Origin: Nissolia schottii
Taxonomy: Eukaryota; Streptophyta; Magnoliopsida; Fabales; Fabaceae
Reading direction: 5' to 3'
DNA length: 64,000 bases
Assembly (NCBI GenBank): GCA_003254905.1
Contig: QANU01032235.1
Span: 1 to 64,000, forward strand
Below are positions 17,554 to 29,268 of this stretch, in pieces (position 1 is the first letter of the stretch; each line of letters begins with the position of its first letter). The notes under the pieces are model-generated. The model was not told where the DNA came from, did no database searches, and worked only from the letters and a program-made list of their open reading frames with translations. The position numbers and the translations under genes are program-made.

Positions 17554-18230
17554 GTAAGTAATAAATAACAGAAACTTATTTTGGGAATTGGAGCTTTTCT
17601 TCTCTTAATGGAAGCTGAAAATCAATGATACCTTTAGTTGAACATGATATAATCATATAATGTGAACTTATGTAGTGCAAATGTGCAATCTCAGAGCACC
17701 TTATTTCAAAATATCATGTTTAAGGATGTTAGTGATGGGGATGAAATTGGAAATAATGGAGGATAGCACTATGAAGATTAGTTATGCAAACTACAGCATA
17801 TACTATGAAGATAGCACTAATCAAGGGAGCACTTCTGACCACAAAGCTCTTCCCTACCATAAGGAACAGAAATGCTTTATGGGTCCTCCTGTAGGTACAA
17901 ATTGCTGCCAGTTAGTATAGCCGCTAAGGGTATCCTAACTATCTTTGAAATTTTATGGTTACTTAATTTTGTTCCCATGTGATAATTGTAAGCACTGAGT
18001 AGGACAGTATGAGATCACATATACAACAATACTGAGTGCGACAAAGCTTTGTTGATATTGTTGTGATCATTGTAACCTCTAGAGAAAGCTTGGTTTCTTA
18101 AAGTGGTTTGTTATCTGTTTCCCAGTTTTGCAGATAATAATAACACTAATGTTATGGGTAATAGTTTTTGTTGTCACTATATAGCCATTATATAGCCACA
18201 GTATGAAGTACGCATGACATACATAGCGAC
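17554..18230. other. Downstream of the GLR relic; last exon lost
   Basis: Short open segments around 17675-17920 do not match the GLR fourth membrane helix or tail. Nothing else is recognisable. Confidence 0.4.
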
Positions 18231-18830
18231 ACCGACTTCGTAAACTTTTGCATACATGTACACAAATTTTTTCTATACTCATGCATAAACTTTTTTAAAT
18301 AAGGAACTAAATTAAATTGGTTAAATAACGAAAAAGTAATTATTGCACCTTTTTTCCTGTTCTCCACTCACACTCTAAGCATGTAAACTAACACATTACC
18401 ATGCACACATTTTAAAGCAGATGCACATACTTTTTAATATGTAGAAACAAACAATAAGACAAAAATGAAACGAAGACGAAAAATTAGAAAATTTGGAACT
18501 TACGTGCCCAAACATTTAAACAAGAATGCAAAGACATTTTTACATACATGCATAAACTTTTTTGAACAAGGAACAAAAATTATGACAGAAACAAAAACAA
18601 AAAGGAAGAAAACTTTGCCCCTCACATACACAAACTTTTGAACAACCATTTGCAAACTTTTCTTCATACATGCACAAACTTCTAAACAATTAGTACCAAA
18701 AATTATGATGAAAATGAAAACAAAAAATGAAGACGAAGAAGAAAACTTTGGCGTTTGCATACACAAACTTTAGAACAACCATGCATAAACTTTTCTTTAT
18801 ATATGCACAAACTTTTGAACAACTAGAAAA
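18230..18830. repeat. Degenerate interspersed repeat built on CAYRCAYAAACTTTT
   Basis: A phrase like ATGCATAAACTTTT followed by GAACAA recurs roughly ten times at irregular spacing, for example near 18280, 18548, 18630, 18652, 18672, 18756, 18782 and 18804. Copies alternate CATACACAAAC and CATGCATAAAC. AAAATGA/GACGAA purine segments separate the groups. The layout suggests decayed longer tandem units of about 120-150 bp. No coding function is apparent. Confidence 0.6.
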
Positions 18831-19509
18831 AAAAATGACGAAAACAATAATGAAAACTCTAGGATCCACTACGTCTTGTGAAGAAAGGAAAAAATGAAGA
18901 AACGTTTATATCAAGATAATGTATGTGACCAACGAAGAAAAATGAACAGAAAAACTAAAAAATGAAGGGAAAAAAGCATTTAAAATAAATGAAAAAAATG
19001 CAAGGAGAGTGAGGGAGAAGAGAGAGAGAAAAAAAGAACAAGAGGAGAAGAAGAGGGGCATGAGGGAGAGTGGGCTTAGATGAGAGAGAAAATGCGCATT
19101 AAATATTGTGTACCATTGACAAATGAAAAAGTAATGTACATAGAACATTTTTCTAATAATAATAAAAAAAAACTAGGGCTGGAATTATTTCATAGTAGAC
19201 TGAACCTTAAACCTTGCTCGAGTCAACTTAAGTAGAATTTAATGGATTTTCAATACAAGTAATTTCAATTTAAAACACGGAAAAAGAAGGAAAAAAAAAA
19301 TCATTGTAACCTCTGGTTAGGCTCTCCACTTGAGTTTGATTATTATTCTACATTGTAAGAGTCGGATCACATAAAAAAGATAAAGTAATAAAAAATCATA
19401 CACACAATACTTCCACTTGGATATTCATTTATATTTCCATTAAAATTTAATATCAAGTTATATGTAACATGGGTGTGTTCGATTGAATTAAGGCTTAACG
19501 TTGAAGTTT
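18831..19509. other. Purine-rich intergenic DNA
   Basis: A long GA-rich run (about 18950-19090) and AT-rich DNA up to the copia fossil. No gene. Confidence 0.45.
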
Positions 19510-22156
19510 TGTTAGAGTTAAAGAGAGCAATAGAAAGAGACACACACTTTAAAAGAAAGTTTATTTTATTTATCTTGCAATTAAACCACTAAACACATAG
19601 GATGTATATGATTTTTCATGACCCTGGACAATTAACAAAAAAATAAAACTCACACTAGTTTTATAACCTCTAACAATTATTCTCCTACTAACTCTCCATA
19701 ACCTCTAAATTTATCACCACCAATAATCACATTAAACCATAACCACCAAAATATCAAAACACATTAACTTCAAATTACTATTATTTTAAGTTTATTCTTT
19801 TTTTTTAAACACTCCCCCTTAATTTGAAGTTTTCTTCTTCATGCCAAGTCTTGCTCTCAATCTTCTAAAATCTTTAAACTCGAGAGGCTTAGTAAAAATA
19901 TTAGCAACTTGATGTTGAGTCTAATTGGGCTCACTCTCTTTCTTGTCAACATACTCCCTAATGAAATAAAACCCTGTGCCGATGTGCTTGCTTCGGTCAT
20001 GATATATGAGATTCTTTTGGCAAGAGCAAGTGTAGACTTGTTGTCAATAGAAATCTTTGTTGCTCCTCTTGTGGCAAAATAATCTCCTTCAACAACCTTC
20101 TAAGCCATATAGCATGACAAGTACAAGAAGTTGTTGCCACATGCTTAGACTTACTGCTTTTTGGAACTCCATGAAATAGCACAATCTCCCATAAAAAATA
20201 TGAAACTATTAGTGCTTTTTCTATCTTGCAAAATCACTATTACAACATCCCACAAATTTGAAATCATTACAAAATTCATAAAAACAACATAAGATCAATT
20301 GTACCTTTAAGGTAATGAAGAATCCTCCAAGAAACCTTCATATGGGTGGAAGTAGGTAACTCAATGTAACGATTCACTACTCTAACTGTATAAAGAATAT
20401 TAGGTCTTGTAGAAGTCAAGTATCTCAAGCTTCCCAGAAGACTTTTGAAAATAGTGGGATCTTCCTTCACTCCTTCATCAAATTTTGACAATTGAAAACC
20501 ACACTACATGGGTGTGTTCATGGAGTTACACTCCAACATGTTGAATTTCGTCAACACCTCCTTGCCATAGGCCTCTTGAGAGATAAAAATCTCTTCCTCC
20601 ATTTGCTTCGTTTCTAGGCCTAAATAATAAGACATGAGCTTAATATCTTTCATCTCAAATTCATGTGACATAGCCTTCTTGAATCCCTCAAACAAATTAG
20701 GATTAGTTCTAGTGAAAATATGATCATCAACATAAAAACAAAACAAAATATCCTCCTTATCATATTCTTTAACATAAAGAGCATATTCATGGACTCATCT
20801 AGCAAAACCATTATCTTAAAAATATTTGTCTATTTGGTTATTCCATGCTATTGATGTTTACTTCAACTCATACAATGTCTATCTCAACACTTCATTTACA
20901 TGGTCTTTCACCACATAACCAAGTGGTTATTCAACATATACCTCATCTTCTAGATATCCATTTAGGAAGATTGATTTTACATCAAGTTGATAGATCTTCT
21001 ACTTTATTTGTGCTGCTAAAGCAATAATCAAATGGATTGTCTCCATGCAAGCAACGGGTGCAAACACCTCTTCACAATCAACTCCATATCTTTGCTTGTA
21101 GCTTTTTGCAACGAGTCTTGCCTTGTACCTCTCTATGTCTCCTTGAGAATTTTTCTTTACTTTGAACACCCATTTGTCTCCAATTGCATGGTGACCGTTG
21201 GGAAGAACAGATAACTCCCAACTGTTGTTCTTTTCAATAGCTTCAATCTCCTCCTCCGTCACCTATCAATGACACATTGGCTTTGAGAACTTACTCCAAA
21301 GGCTCACATTGCCTTTCATAGTGGTTAGGTCATTTGAGTTCTTAAAGACACAAGTCACATAATCAAACTTTAAAATCAAAGAGCGAAGAATTTTATCCTT
21401 CACACGGTCATCTTCAATATTTTCTCCATATCTTTTCATTCGTTCACATTTGCCAAAAACCTCGAACTATAATCCGAAAATGTTTTGAGTTCCTTTATGT
21501 GCAAAGATTAAAATTCACGATGTAAAATTTGAAACCACGCCATCTTTACCTTATCCGCACCTTTGAGAGATTTTTGTAAAACTCCTCATGCTTTTTTTTG
21601 CAGTGGATACATTGGCCACCTTCTCAAACATCAAATCCTCCAAATCTTGATGTATGAGGGATGGACAAGACTTGTTGGTACTTATTCTTCAATTTTATAT
21701 TTGTCTACTTCTCATTTGGAGACAAATTAGTCTCGTTCTCTAGCTTAAAATAACCATTCTCCACAATGTCCTAAGTATCTTGGGATCCAAACAAGGTCTT
21801 CATACGACTAGTTCAAGGCTCTTAGTTATTATTTGTAAGATGAGGAAATTGAAATGGAAAAATTCCATTGTTTGAGTAGAAGAGGACAATAGGAAGAGAC
21901 ACTATGAAAGAAAAAATTATTTTATTTCTCTTGCGATTAGACAACTAAACACACAAGATATATATAGTTTTTCATGATTTGGACAATTATCAAAAAATTA
22001 AAACTCACTAATTTCAACCCCCCCCAAACAATTGTTCTCCTACTAACTCCCAATGACCTCTAAATTTATAATCACCAGTAATCACACTAAACCATAACCA
22101 TCAAAACACATTAACTTCAAATTACTATTATTTTAAATTTATTCTTTTTTTCAACA
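19510..22156 (-). mobile_element. Fossil Ty1/copia LTR retrotransposon, internally deleted
   Basis: Two related direct repeats of about 290-305 bp bound the element: about 19510-19813 and about 21872-22156. In minus orientation each opens with TGTT and closes with the usual CA. GTTT lies outside both ends and may be part of a short target duplication. A purine tract (AAGGGGGAG, minus strand, about 19814-19823) sits beside the inner edge of the left repeat, as expected for the polypurine tract. Between them the minus strand carries copia reverse transcriptase and RNase H remnants (about 20000-21262) and a gag-like trace (about 21310-21480). Most of the internal region, including protease and integrase, is missing; with a total of 2.6 kb it is about half normal length. 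It is clearly broken in several places. LTR divergence is visible by eye, so the insertion is old. Confidence 0.85.
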
Positions 22157-22227
22157 GTTTCGTTGTACTAACAAGTTTTTTTATTTCCATCAATACACTA
22201 TACCATTTATTTAAGCCTTTTATTTAA

Positions 22228-22525
22228 GGGTTAATTAAGTTTTTAATCACTGTAATATGAAAAAGTTTGGTTTTAGTCCCTCATGACATGTTTTAGTCCT
22301 TATAAAATGTGAAAATTTAATTTTGGTCCCTGTGGACGGTTGATAATGGACGGTGATGACGTGTCAGTTAACCCGTCATCAGGGGGCATTTCTACATCAC
22401 CGTCCATCACCAACCGTTCACAGGAACCAAAATCAAAATTTCACATTTTACAGGGACTAAAACTTGTCATGAGGGACTAAAACTAAATTTTTTCATATTA
22501 CAGGAACTAAAAACTTAATTATAAA
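22228..22525. mobile_element. Foldback MITE (GGTTAATTAAGTTTTTAATC type)
   Basis: The left arm starts with GGTTAATTAAGTTTTTAATC and TGTAATATGAAAAA, and the right arm is its imperfect reverse complement ending AAAAACTTAATTATAAA. Internal blocks also pair: the stretch with TTAGTCCCTCATGACA, the GTCCCTGTGGACGGTTG block, and GGACGGTGATGACG against CATCACCGTCC. The whole thing folds into a near-continuous hairpin of about 300 bp with no reading frame. This is a familiar type of high-copy plant MITE. A clean target duplication was not found. Confidence 0.8.
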
Positions 22526-24788
22526 GGAGGATATTACTTACATATAACTATTCTCCTTGCATAGAGAGGTGGCAACATAGGTACCTACCTTAACTTGTGG
22601 GTTTAACTTCAAAACCGCGTGTACTCTAGAACAAACGTGCAACGTGTCAGATGCGTAAGAGGGCACGAAATTATCCTAGCCTTTCCATTGACTTGAGGTT
22701 GAAGATATCAAAGTAAAAATTTGTTAGAATGAGTCAAACTAAAATTACCAATTGTATAAATCAGAATAGACTTGTAACATATACAAGTATATTTTGGTTT
22801 GAATAGTGTGCATGGCTGCTTTAAGCCACATCTCCATGTTGCACGTATTACTTCACGGTATTTACCTAGTCAGTCCTCGTTTCCGCTAAAGATTGGTCAG
22901 CTTGTGGTGCATGCATAATGAACTTCTAAAAGACGGCAACCACATTTGAATAAAATAGGCTGATCACGACATATGTAATTGTTTTGGTTGTTGAGAAACT
23001 ACAAATACAAATACTTAAAAATTAATTTTTATGCACAATTCTCATTGTTCATGAAATCCATAATAAGCATAACAAGTTAAGAAATTATTAAAAATAAATT
23101 ACTACTATCCTAATATTCAAAATCGATAAATATTTTAAAACTCTAAAATACATATAAAAAAAACTTGATTGTTATTATAAAAGCAATGGAGTATCCTTTA
23201 TGCACGCATAAATAGTTAACTTACTTAATCATTTGTTAGATCATGTTTTGTTAAAATTCATTGGTTAAAAAAATAAAAAGGGTAAGTTTTGACATTTTAA
23301 TACATGTAAGTGACATTAGAAATAGACAATTCTCACTTTTTTAAATAAAAAATAATTTCTTTTATTTTCTTAACAAGTGTCTTGAGAGTAGTTTAATTTT
23401 TTGCATAAATTATTTATAAATGCTTTTGTAATTGTTCAATGAATTTAGAAATTGATAATAAATTAAGATGAGCTTTTTCTTAAAATTGTTTTGTATAAAA
23501 ATAAAATAAAAGTCAACCCTACCTTTGTTTCATTTCCTAACCAGTTTAGTTTCTTAGCTCCTCACGCTAAATAGGACTGGTTTTTTGTTCCCTTAATTTT
23601 CAGAAGTCCATCAATCTATGCCCTTTGACTTTGGGGAGATACGTACTCAGTTTTAAGCTCAAGTATCCGTATCAGATAGATTCTTCATATTAAATCCATG
23701 ATGTATGTGCCAAGCTGACCTGCTTAAAAATAAGATCAATAAGTTTTGCTCACCTTGTGTACACTCTTCCATTCAGAGGACTCACAATGAATACGGTGGT
23801 TGTTGCTTTCTGCCTCTTATTACATTACTTCTGAGCCTCAACTTCAATACCCTTTTTTAGCAGTGTATTTGTGAACCTCAACAAAAATTAGATAAGGAGA
23901 AAAGCCTTCACTTTAATATCTTTTTAAGGGATTCAACGTGTGTTTAACTTTTTTTAAAAAATAAAATAAAATGTGTGTAATCCAAAATATTATGAATAGA
24001 AAAACTAGCATTAAAAAATGTTTTGCATAATGAACTAACATACCTCGAACCAAATTAGTCAAAGTTTAGGGAATTGTGGATGTCATATTATTATTGGATA
24101 AAACAAATAATGACTGAAAAAAATATTAGAGAGATAAGTTGAGAAAAGTTAAAAGTCACGAAATTAAAATGTACTTTACAAATTTGTCAGTGTAATTTTG
24201 AATTGGTATCTAAAATTAAAATGACTTTGAGTATGAAACAATCTTAAATTCTTAAACCAGTTGTCTCACCTTTAGAGGTGCCTACAAGTTAGCGAAGAAT
24301 TAGTCACTAAACCCGTACCAGTAGTGTAACAAAAACATAACCCCTTGTTCAACTTATGTAGAAATGTCCAATCTCTTATGATTGATACCGTTTCTGCAAA
24401 CCCACTTCTATTATTTCAACAAGTTTCTTCATCATTTAGATTGGACTTTCAAGATTTGGTTCACAATTTTCTATTTTTGGAATCCAAGACCTTTTGTGTT
24501 GCCAACCTATTGTCACAAGCCTATTCTCGCCCTCTTCTCATTCCAAACTTCTGTCTTTAAGTGTGTAGCCATTCAACGCGCGGAATAATTGACTACGTCC
24601 AACATTCAAGTTCCACAAGCCCCCCTCTAGAATTATTCATAATCTTGGCATCCAAAATTATTTATTCTCCTTTTTCATTGCCTCTCTTCCCTCTAAAGTT
24701 TACTCACATTGCATGTACTTACGCACCATACACAAAATTGTCAAACGAAACACTTACAGATCATGAGCAAAATTATTGGAGCAAAATA
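22526..24788. other. Intergenic DNA and presumed promoter of the intact GLR gene
   Basis: AT-rich and without genes. The 5' untranslated region and promoter of the GLR gene must lie in the last few hundred bases. A long open frame continues upstream of the chosen ATG but carries no signal peptide or domain there. Confidence 0.4.
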
Positions 24789-27700
24789 ATGAAATTCCAT
24801 TCAACTAGTCCTCAAGCACTAGCAAGAATTTGGCTCCTCTTCTGTTTACTCATCTCATTTATTCTCATCAATGGCTACCAAGTTGAGGCTACTAATACAG
24901 ACAACAAAATTATATCAATGGGTGCAATCATTGATGTTAGTTCTCGAATTGGAAAAGAACAGCAAGTAGCCATGGACATTGCAGCTCAAAGTTACAATAA
25001 CATTTCAAAGACCTACAAACTGGCTCTCTATTTTCAGGACCCCACCAAGGATCCCTTCAGAGCCACCTCCCTTGGTTAGTAGTTTCAAACATTTGCTAAG
25101 AAAAGAGATTTAAGATTTTCAATCCTTTTGGTTTAAATTACTTAAATATGTAAATCAATGACCATGGCCCTATTTCTTGCAGCTGAAGAAATGATAAAAA
25201 AGCAGGAGGTTCAAGTGATTGTAGGAATGCAAACATGGACAGAAACAGCTTTGGTGGCCGAGCTAGGAAGCCAGAATCAAGTTCCTGTCATATCCTTTGC
25301 AGCACCTACCATTACCCCGCCATTGGTGGCGAACCGCTGGCCTTTTTTGGTGAGAATGGCTTACGATGGCACTGCATATGCAAAATGCATTGCAGATCTA
25401 GTGCATGCTTATGGTTGGCAAAGAGTAGTAGCCATTTACGAAGATGACACCTATGGTGGAGATAGTGGTATGATAGGGCTGCTATCCGAGGCCCTCCAAG
25501 ATGTAGGTTCAGCGATCGAGTACCACTTAGCTCTCCCATCACCTTCTTATTTGGCTGATCCGGGCGAGTTTGTTCGTGGAGAGCTGCTTAAGTTAATCGA
25601 AAATACACAATCTCGGGTATTCATTGTTCTGCAATCATCATTAGAAATGGCGATTTATTTGTTCAGAGAAGCTTCAGAGATGGGACTTTTGGATAGAGAA
25701 TCAGCTTGGATCATCCCAGAGAGCATAACTAATTTGCTGGACTCTGTCAATAAGTCGGCTATTTCCTACATGGAAGGAGCTTTGGGAATCAAGACCTACT
25801 ACTCTGAAAATAGCATTGAATATCAAGATTTCGAGGCTCAGTTCCGGAAAACATTTCGGGGCAAGCATCCTGAGGAAGATAACCGCAACCCGGGGTTTTA
25901 TGCTCTTCAAGCATATGATAGCATTAAAATTGTTGCGCAGGCAATAGACAGAATGGCCAGGAGCAATAGCAGTGGCAGAAAGACTTTACTAAGAGAAATA
26001 CAATCTAGCAATTTCCATGGATTGAGTGGAGAAATTCAATTTGAAGCATTGCAGCTCATGCAGAGCCCTACCTTAAGGATTGTAAATATAGATGGGAAGA
26101 GTTACAGAGAATTAGACTTTTGGACTCTAGAAAGAGGGTTCATCACTAGCCTCCCTATAGAACAAGATGAAAATAGTGGTTCTAGGAACACACAAGGTTT
26201 AAGTGGTTTAGTAATTTGGCCAGGTAAATCATGGAGAATTCCAAAGGGCTGGAATCTTCCTACAAAAGAAAATCCAATGAAAATTGCAGTACCGGGAAGA
26301 ACTTCGTTTTCCAAGTTTGTCAAGGTTGATTATGGCGAGCATGGGAATCCAAATAAATACAGTGGGTTCTGCATTGAAATCTTTGACATGGTGTTAAAGC
26401 TTTTGGAGTATGATCTGCCATATGAGTACTATCCTATCAATGGAACCTACCCTGACCTGGTTCAACTTGTCTATAACAAGGTAACAACTTAATACTCGTT
26501 ATCATGGACACCAATAATTGTTCTGAGCTGAGCTTGACTAGCAAGCAGCAGCACCATTTTCACGTATAGTGTCAAATATGCTTTTCTTTTGCTCACATTA
26601 TCAATAGTTATTTCAGTTTGCTGGTCCCACCTTCTACCTCAAGACTTTCCAGGATGTTTCTATTTGCTTGTGTAACTCTAATTTTGTTTTCTCCTTATGT
26701 GGATTAACAGCCCCTTTGTGTGACTACGTCTGTATGATCTTTGACCAAGTTTTCCTTATAATAATCAGCAAAGAAACAAAACATTCACTTGTCCTATTGA
26801 ATCTTGTTAGTTTTGAATATTTGGTACAATCACCCCTTCTACCTTGTTTTGCTTTACTAACTTAGGTAATCTTTTGCTTGTCATGTGGATAACTTAAAAT
26901 GATGGAAGACTTATGAGGCTGTTGTTGGGGACATGACCTTGCTATCAGACAGAATGCAGTATGTAGATTTTACAGTGCCATATACAGAGTCAGGATTGTC
27001 AATGGTAGTTCCACAAAAGTCAGAAGACTCAGCATGGATGTTTATGAAGCCCTTCACCTGGCAAATGTGGGCGGTAACTGGCACCATCTTGTTTTACACA
27101 ATGTTGGTAGTGCGGTACCTGGAGCGAGAATCAAATCCAGATTTTCAAGGCAATTGGAAAAGTCAACTAAGCACTGCTCTTTGGTTTACCTTCTCCTCTT
27201 TATTCTTTGCCCATAGTGAGTATTAATCATTCAATCATATACCTCAATTAATATTAGCATTAATTAAGCATGCTGTGGAAAACAATCAGGGTAGGAATTT
27301 GGCGTAGAAAAAAGAACACAAGTCTTCCATCATTTTAATTAATCCAACATAGGAATTTGGCGTAATAAATGTGAATTCAACTCAACCAATGCTAATGGTT
27401 TCATTATGCAGAGGAGAACGTGCATAGCAACTTAAGTCGCGTGGTGATGGTATCATGGCTCTTTCTAGTTTTGATTCTTAACTCAAGCTATACTGCTAGT
27501 CTTTCTTCAATGCTCACAGTTCAACAACTGCAACCAAATGTCACAGACATTGAGTCGCTGAAGAAGAACAACATGAAAATTGGTTGTGATGGAGATTCTT
27601 TTGTTAGGACATACCTAGAGACAGTGGAAAGGTTTAGGCCAGAAAACATCATAAACATTAGTAGTGAATACAGTTATGTGGATCAATTCAAAAACTACAC

Positions 27701-28440
27701 TATAGCAGCTGCTTTTCTTGAACTCCCTTATGAAAAAGTATACATCAGTAAATACTGCAAGGGGTACTCTGGCTCCACACCTAGCACCAGATTTGGAGGA
27801 CTAGGATTTGTAAGTGACAGTGTAATTCTTCTAGAAACTAAAAATCATTTGTTGAACTTCTGTATTCTATTTAACTTAGCTTTCCCTATCAAATATCAAT
27901 CACATGATGCAGATGTTCCAGAAAGGCTCCCCAGTGGCCAGAGACGTTTCTAAAGCTATATTGCAGCTCTTGGAGCTGGGAGAAATGAAAAGGTTGGAAG
28001 AGAAATGGTTGAGCCCGCCAAACCAGTGCTCAAACAACTTGACCCCAAATAATACAGAAAGTTTGAAGCTTGCAAGCTTCTGGGTTCTGTATGTGATATC
28101 TGGAGCAACTTCCACCATTTGTTTTCTACTTCATACCATCAATTCACTAAAATCTAGTCAAACAGCTCAAAATGAGGCACAAGAAGGGAATGGCACCCAA
28201 TATGATGAGAGCCCTTGGATAAGGGCAGTAAAATTAGCTAAGCGGATTTATAGCAGAAGACATACTAAAGAGTGTGAGGCACAGGAAGATGTTACTGAAT
28301 TTTCTTCTGGATGGGATTATACCAGTACCACCGCTACCCCAGAGCACCACCATGCAATGGCTTCTCAGTTACCAGAAATCATTATGATCCCTTCTTCCCC
28401 TCCAACACAAACACAAACGACAACTCCTGACCATAGTTGA
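24789..28440 (+). CDS. GLR2: Glutamate receptor-like cation channel (GLR, clade II-like)
   Basis: Plant GLRs are amino-acid-gated, calcium-permeable channels related to animal ionotropic glutamate receptors. Five exons splice in phase to 938 residues: 24789-25074, 25183-26480, 26909-27215, 27412-27809 and 27913-28440. I chose the ATG that directly precedes a signal peptide (hydrophobic run [12 protein letters not shown], about residues 17-28). The amino-terminal receptor domain covers roughly 45-400 ([19 protein letters not shown] at its start), ligand-binding S1 from about 460 (MKIAVPGR, later YCIE-type GFCIEIFD), M1 about 578-600, pore loop and M2 to about 625, M3 about 640-662 with [19 protein letters not shown]2 to about 800, M4 about 815-838 ([12 protein letters not shown]), then a cytosolic S/T/P-rich tail. 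All usual parts are present and the frame is intact. The clade is inferred. The broken copy lies 7 kb upstream in the same orientation. Confidence 0.95.
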
Positions 28441-28506
28441 TGACAACTAGGAAATACAACTAAATACAACTAGCTATAAGCTTTTTCATCCGACCTTCTA
28501 GCCTGA

Positions 28507-28574
28507 AAGGTCAATATGTGAAGGAAGGAAGCATGTATATAAGGTCAATATGTGAAGGAAGGAAACATGTATAT
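28507..28574. repeat. Two-copy 34-bp tandem repeat in the GLR 3' region
   Basis: Two adjacent copies of a 34-bp unit beginning AAGGTCAATATGTGAAGG, differing at about two positions, lie about 70 bp after the GLR stop codon and so probably within the 3' untranslated region. Confidence 0.85.
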
Positions 28575-29268
28575 ATGGTATGCACTAGATTTCATATATT
28601 TATTCGCCTGTTTCCATTCCTTGGCAATCAGCTATTTGAAGAGTTCTAGATTTTACTTAGAAGGACAAGAATCTTCGGTGCTTGCAATGCTGTTCTTGAC
28701 TGAAAAGCGTAACATATATACTCCATTACTTTTTAATTAATCTATCCTCTTATTGTGGACAAAAGGGTACACATGTTAATGTTTTCTTTGAAAGTTAGAA
28801 CCACAAACACCCAAAAAAAACTCAACCAAAATTTTATCGTACTATAAAACATAGGAACTAACGTATTATATGAACCTTGAAAATTGCTTAATTGTAATAG
28901 TAGGGAGAGGAAGCGTTCCAATTGACGCTGCCAGTAGCACTTGTACTACACAACCTAACCATTTTAATTTCAGAAGTCAGACATGGTCTTCACATAAATT
29001 GTTAACAAATTACATGCATACATACCAAAGGGCATAAGAAGTTCCGTCAACTGGCCGTCATCTGCTGCTTGCATCAAATGGATTTGGAAAATGATCAACA
29101 ACTCAGCATTCCACATAACTAGCTTCGCAAAAGTACAATTAAATGTATACTATCATCGTCTTCTATAATCAAAACTTTCCGACAAAGAATTTTAGTACAT
29201 TTAACAGGTCCTATTCGTTTCTAGTAGTCTCCGGAAATCAGATTTGGTCTTAAATCACTGCAACAAAG
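28575..29268. other. Intergenic region between convergent GLR and API5 genes
   Basis: The two genes converge here, so the stretch should hold both 3' untranslated regions and poly(A) signals. No further gene is seen. Confidence 0.5.

Noticed and set aside
17675-17920. Open stretch after the GLR relic as its missing last exon
   Set aside because: It shows neither the expected start after GLGF nor a membrane helix or tail similar to the intact copy.
18906-19148. Minus-strand Ser/Phe/Leu-rich open stretch
   Set aside because: It is the translation of a GA-rich purine run; low-complexity DNA gives long frames by composition alone.
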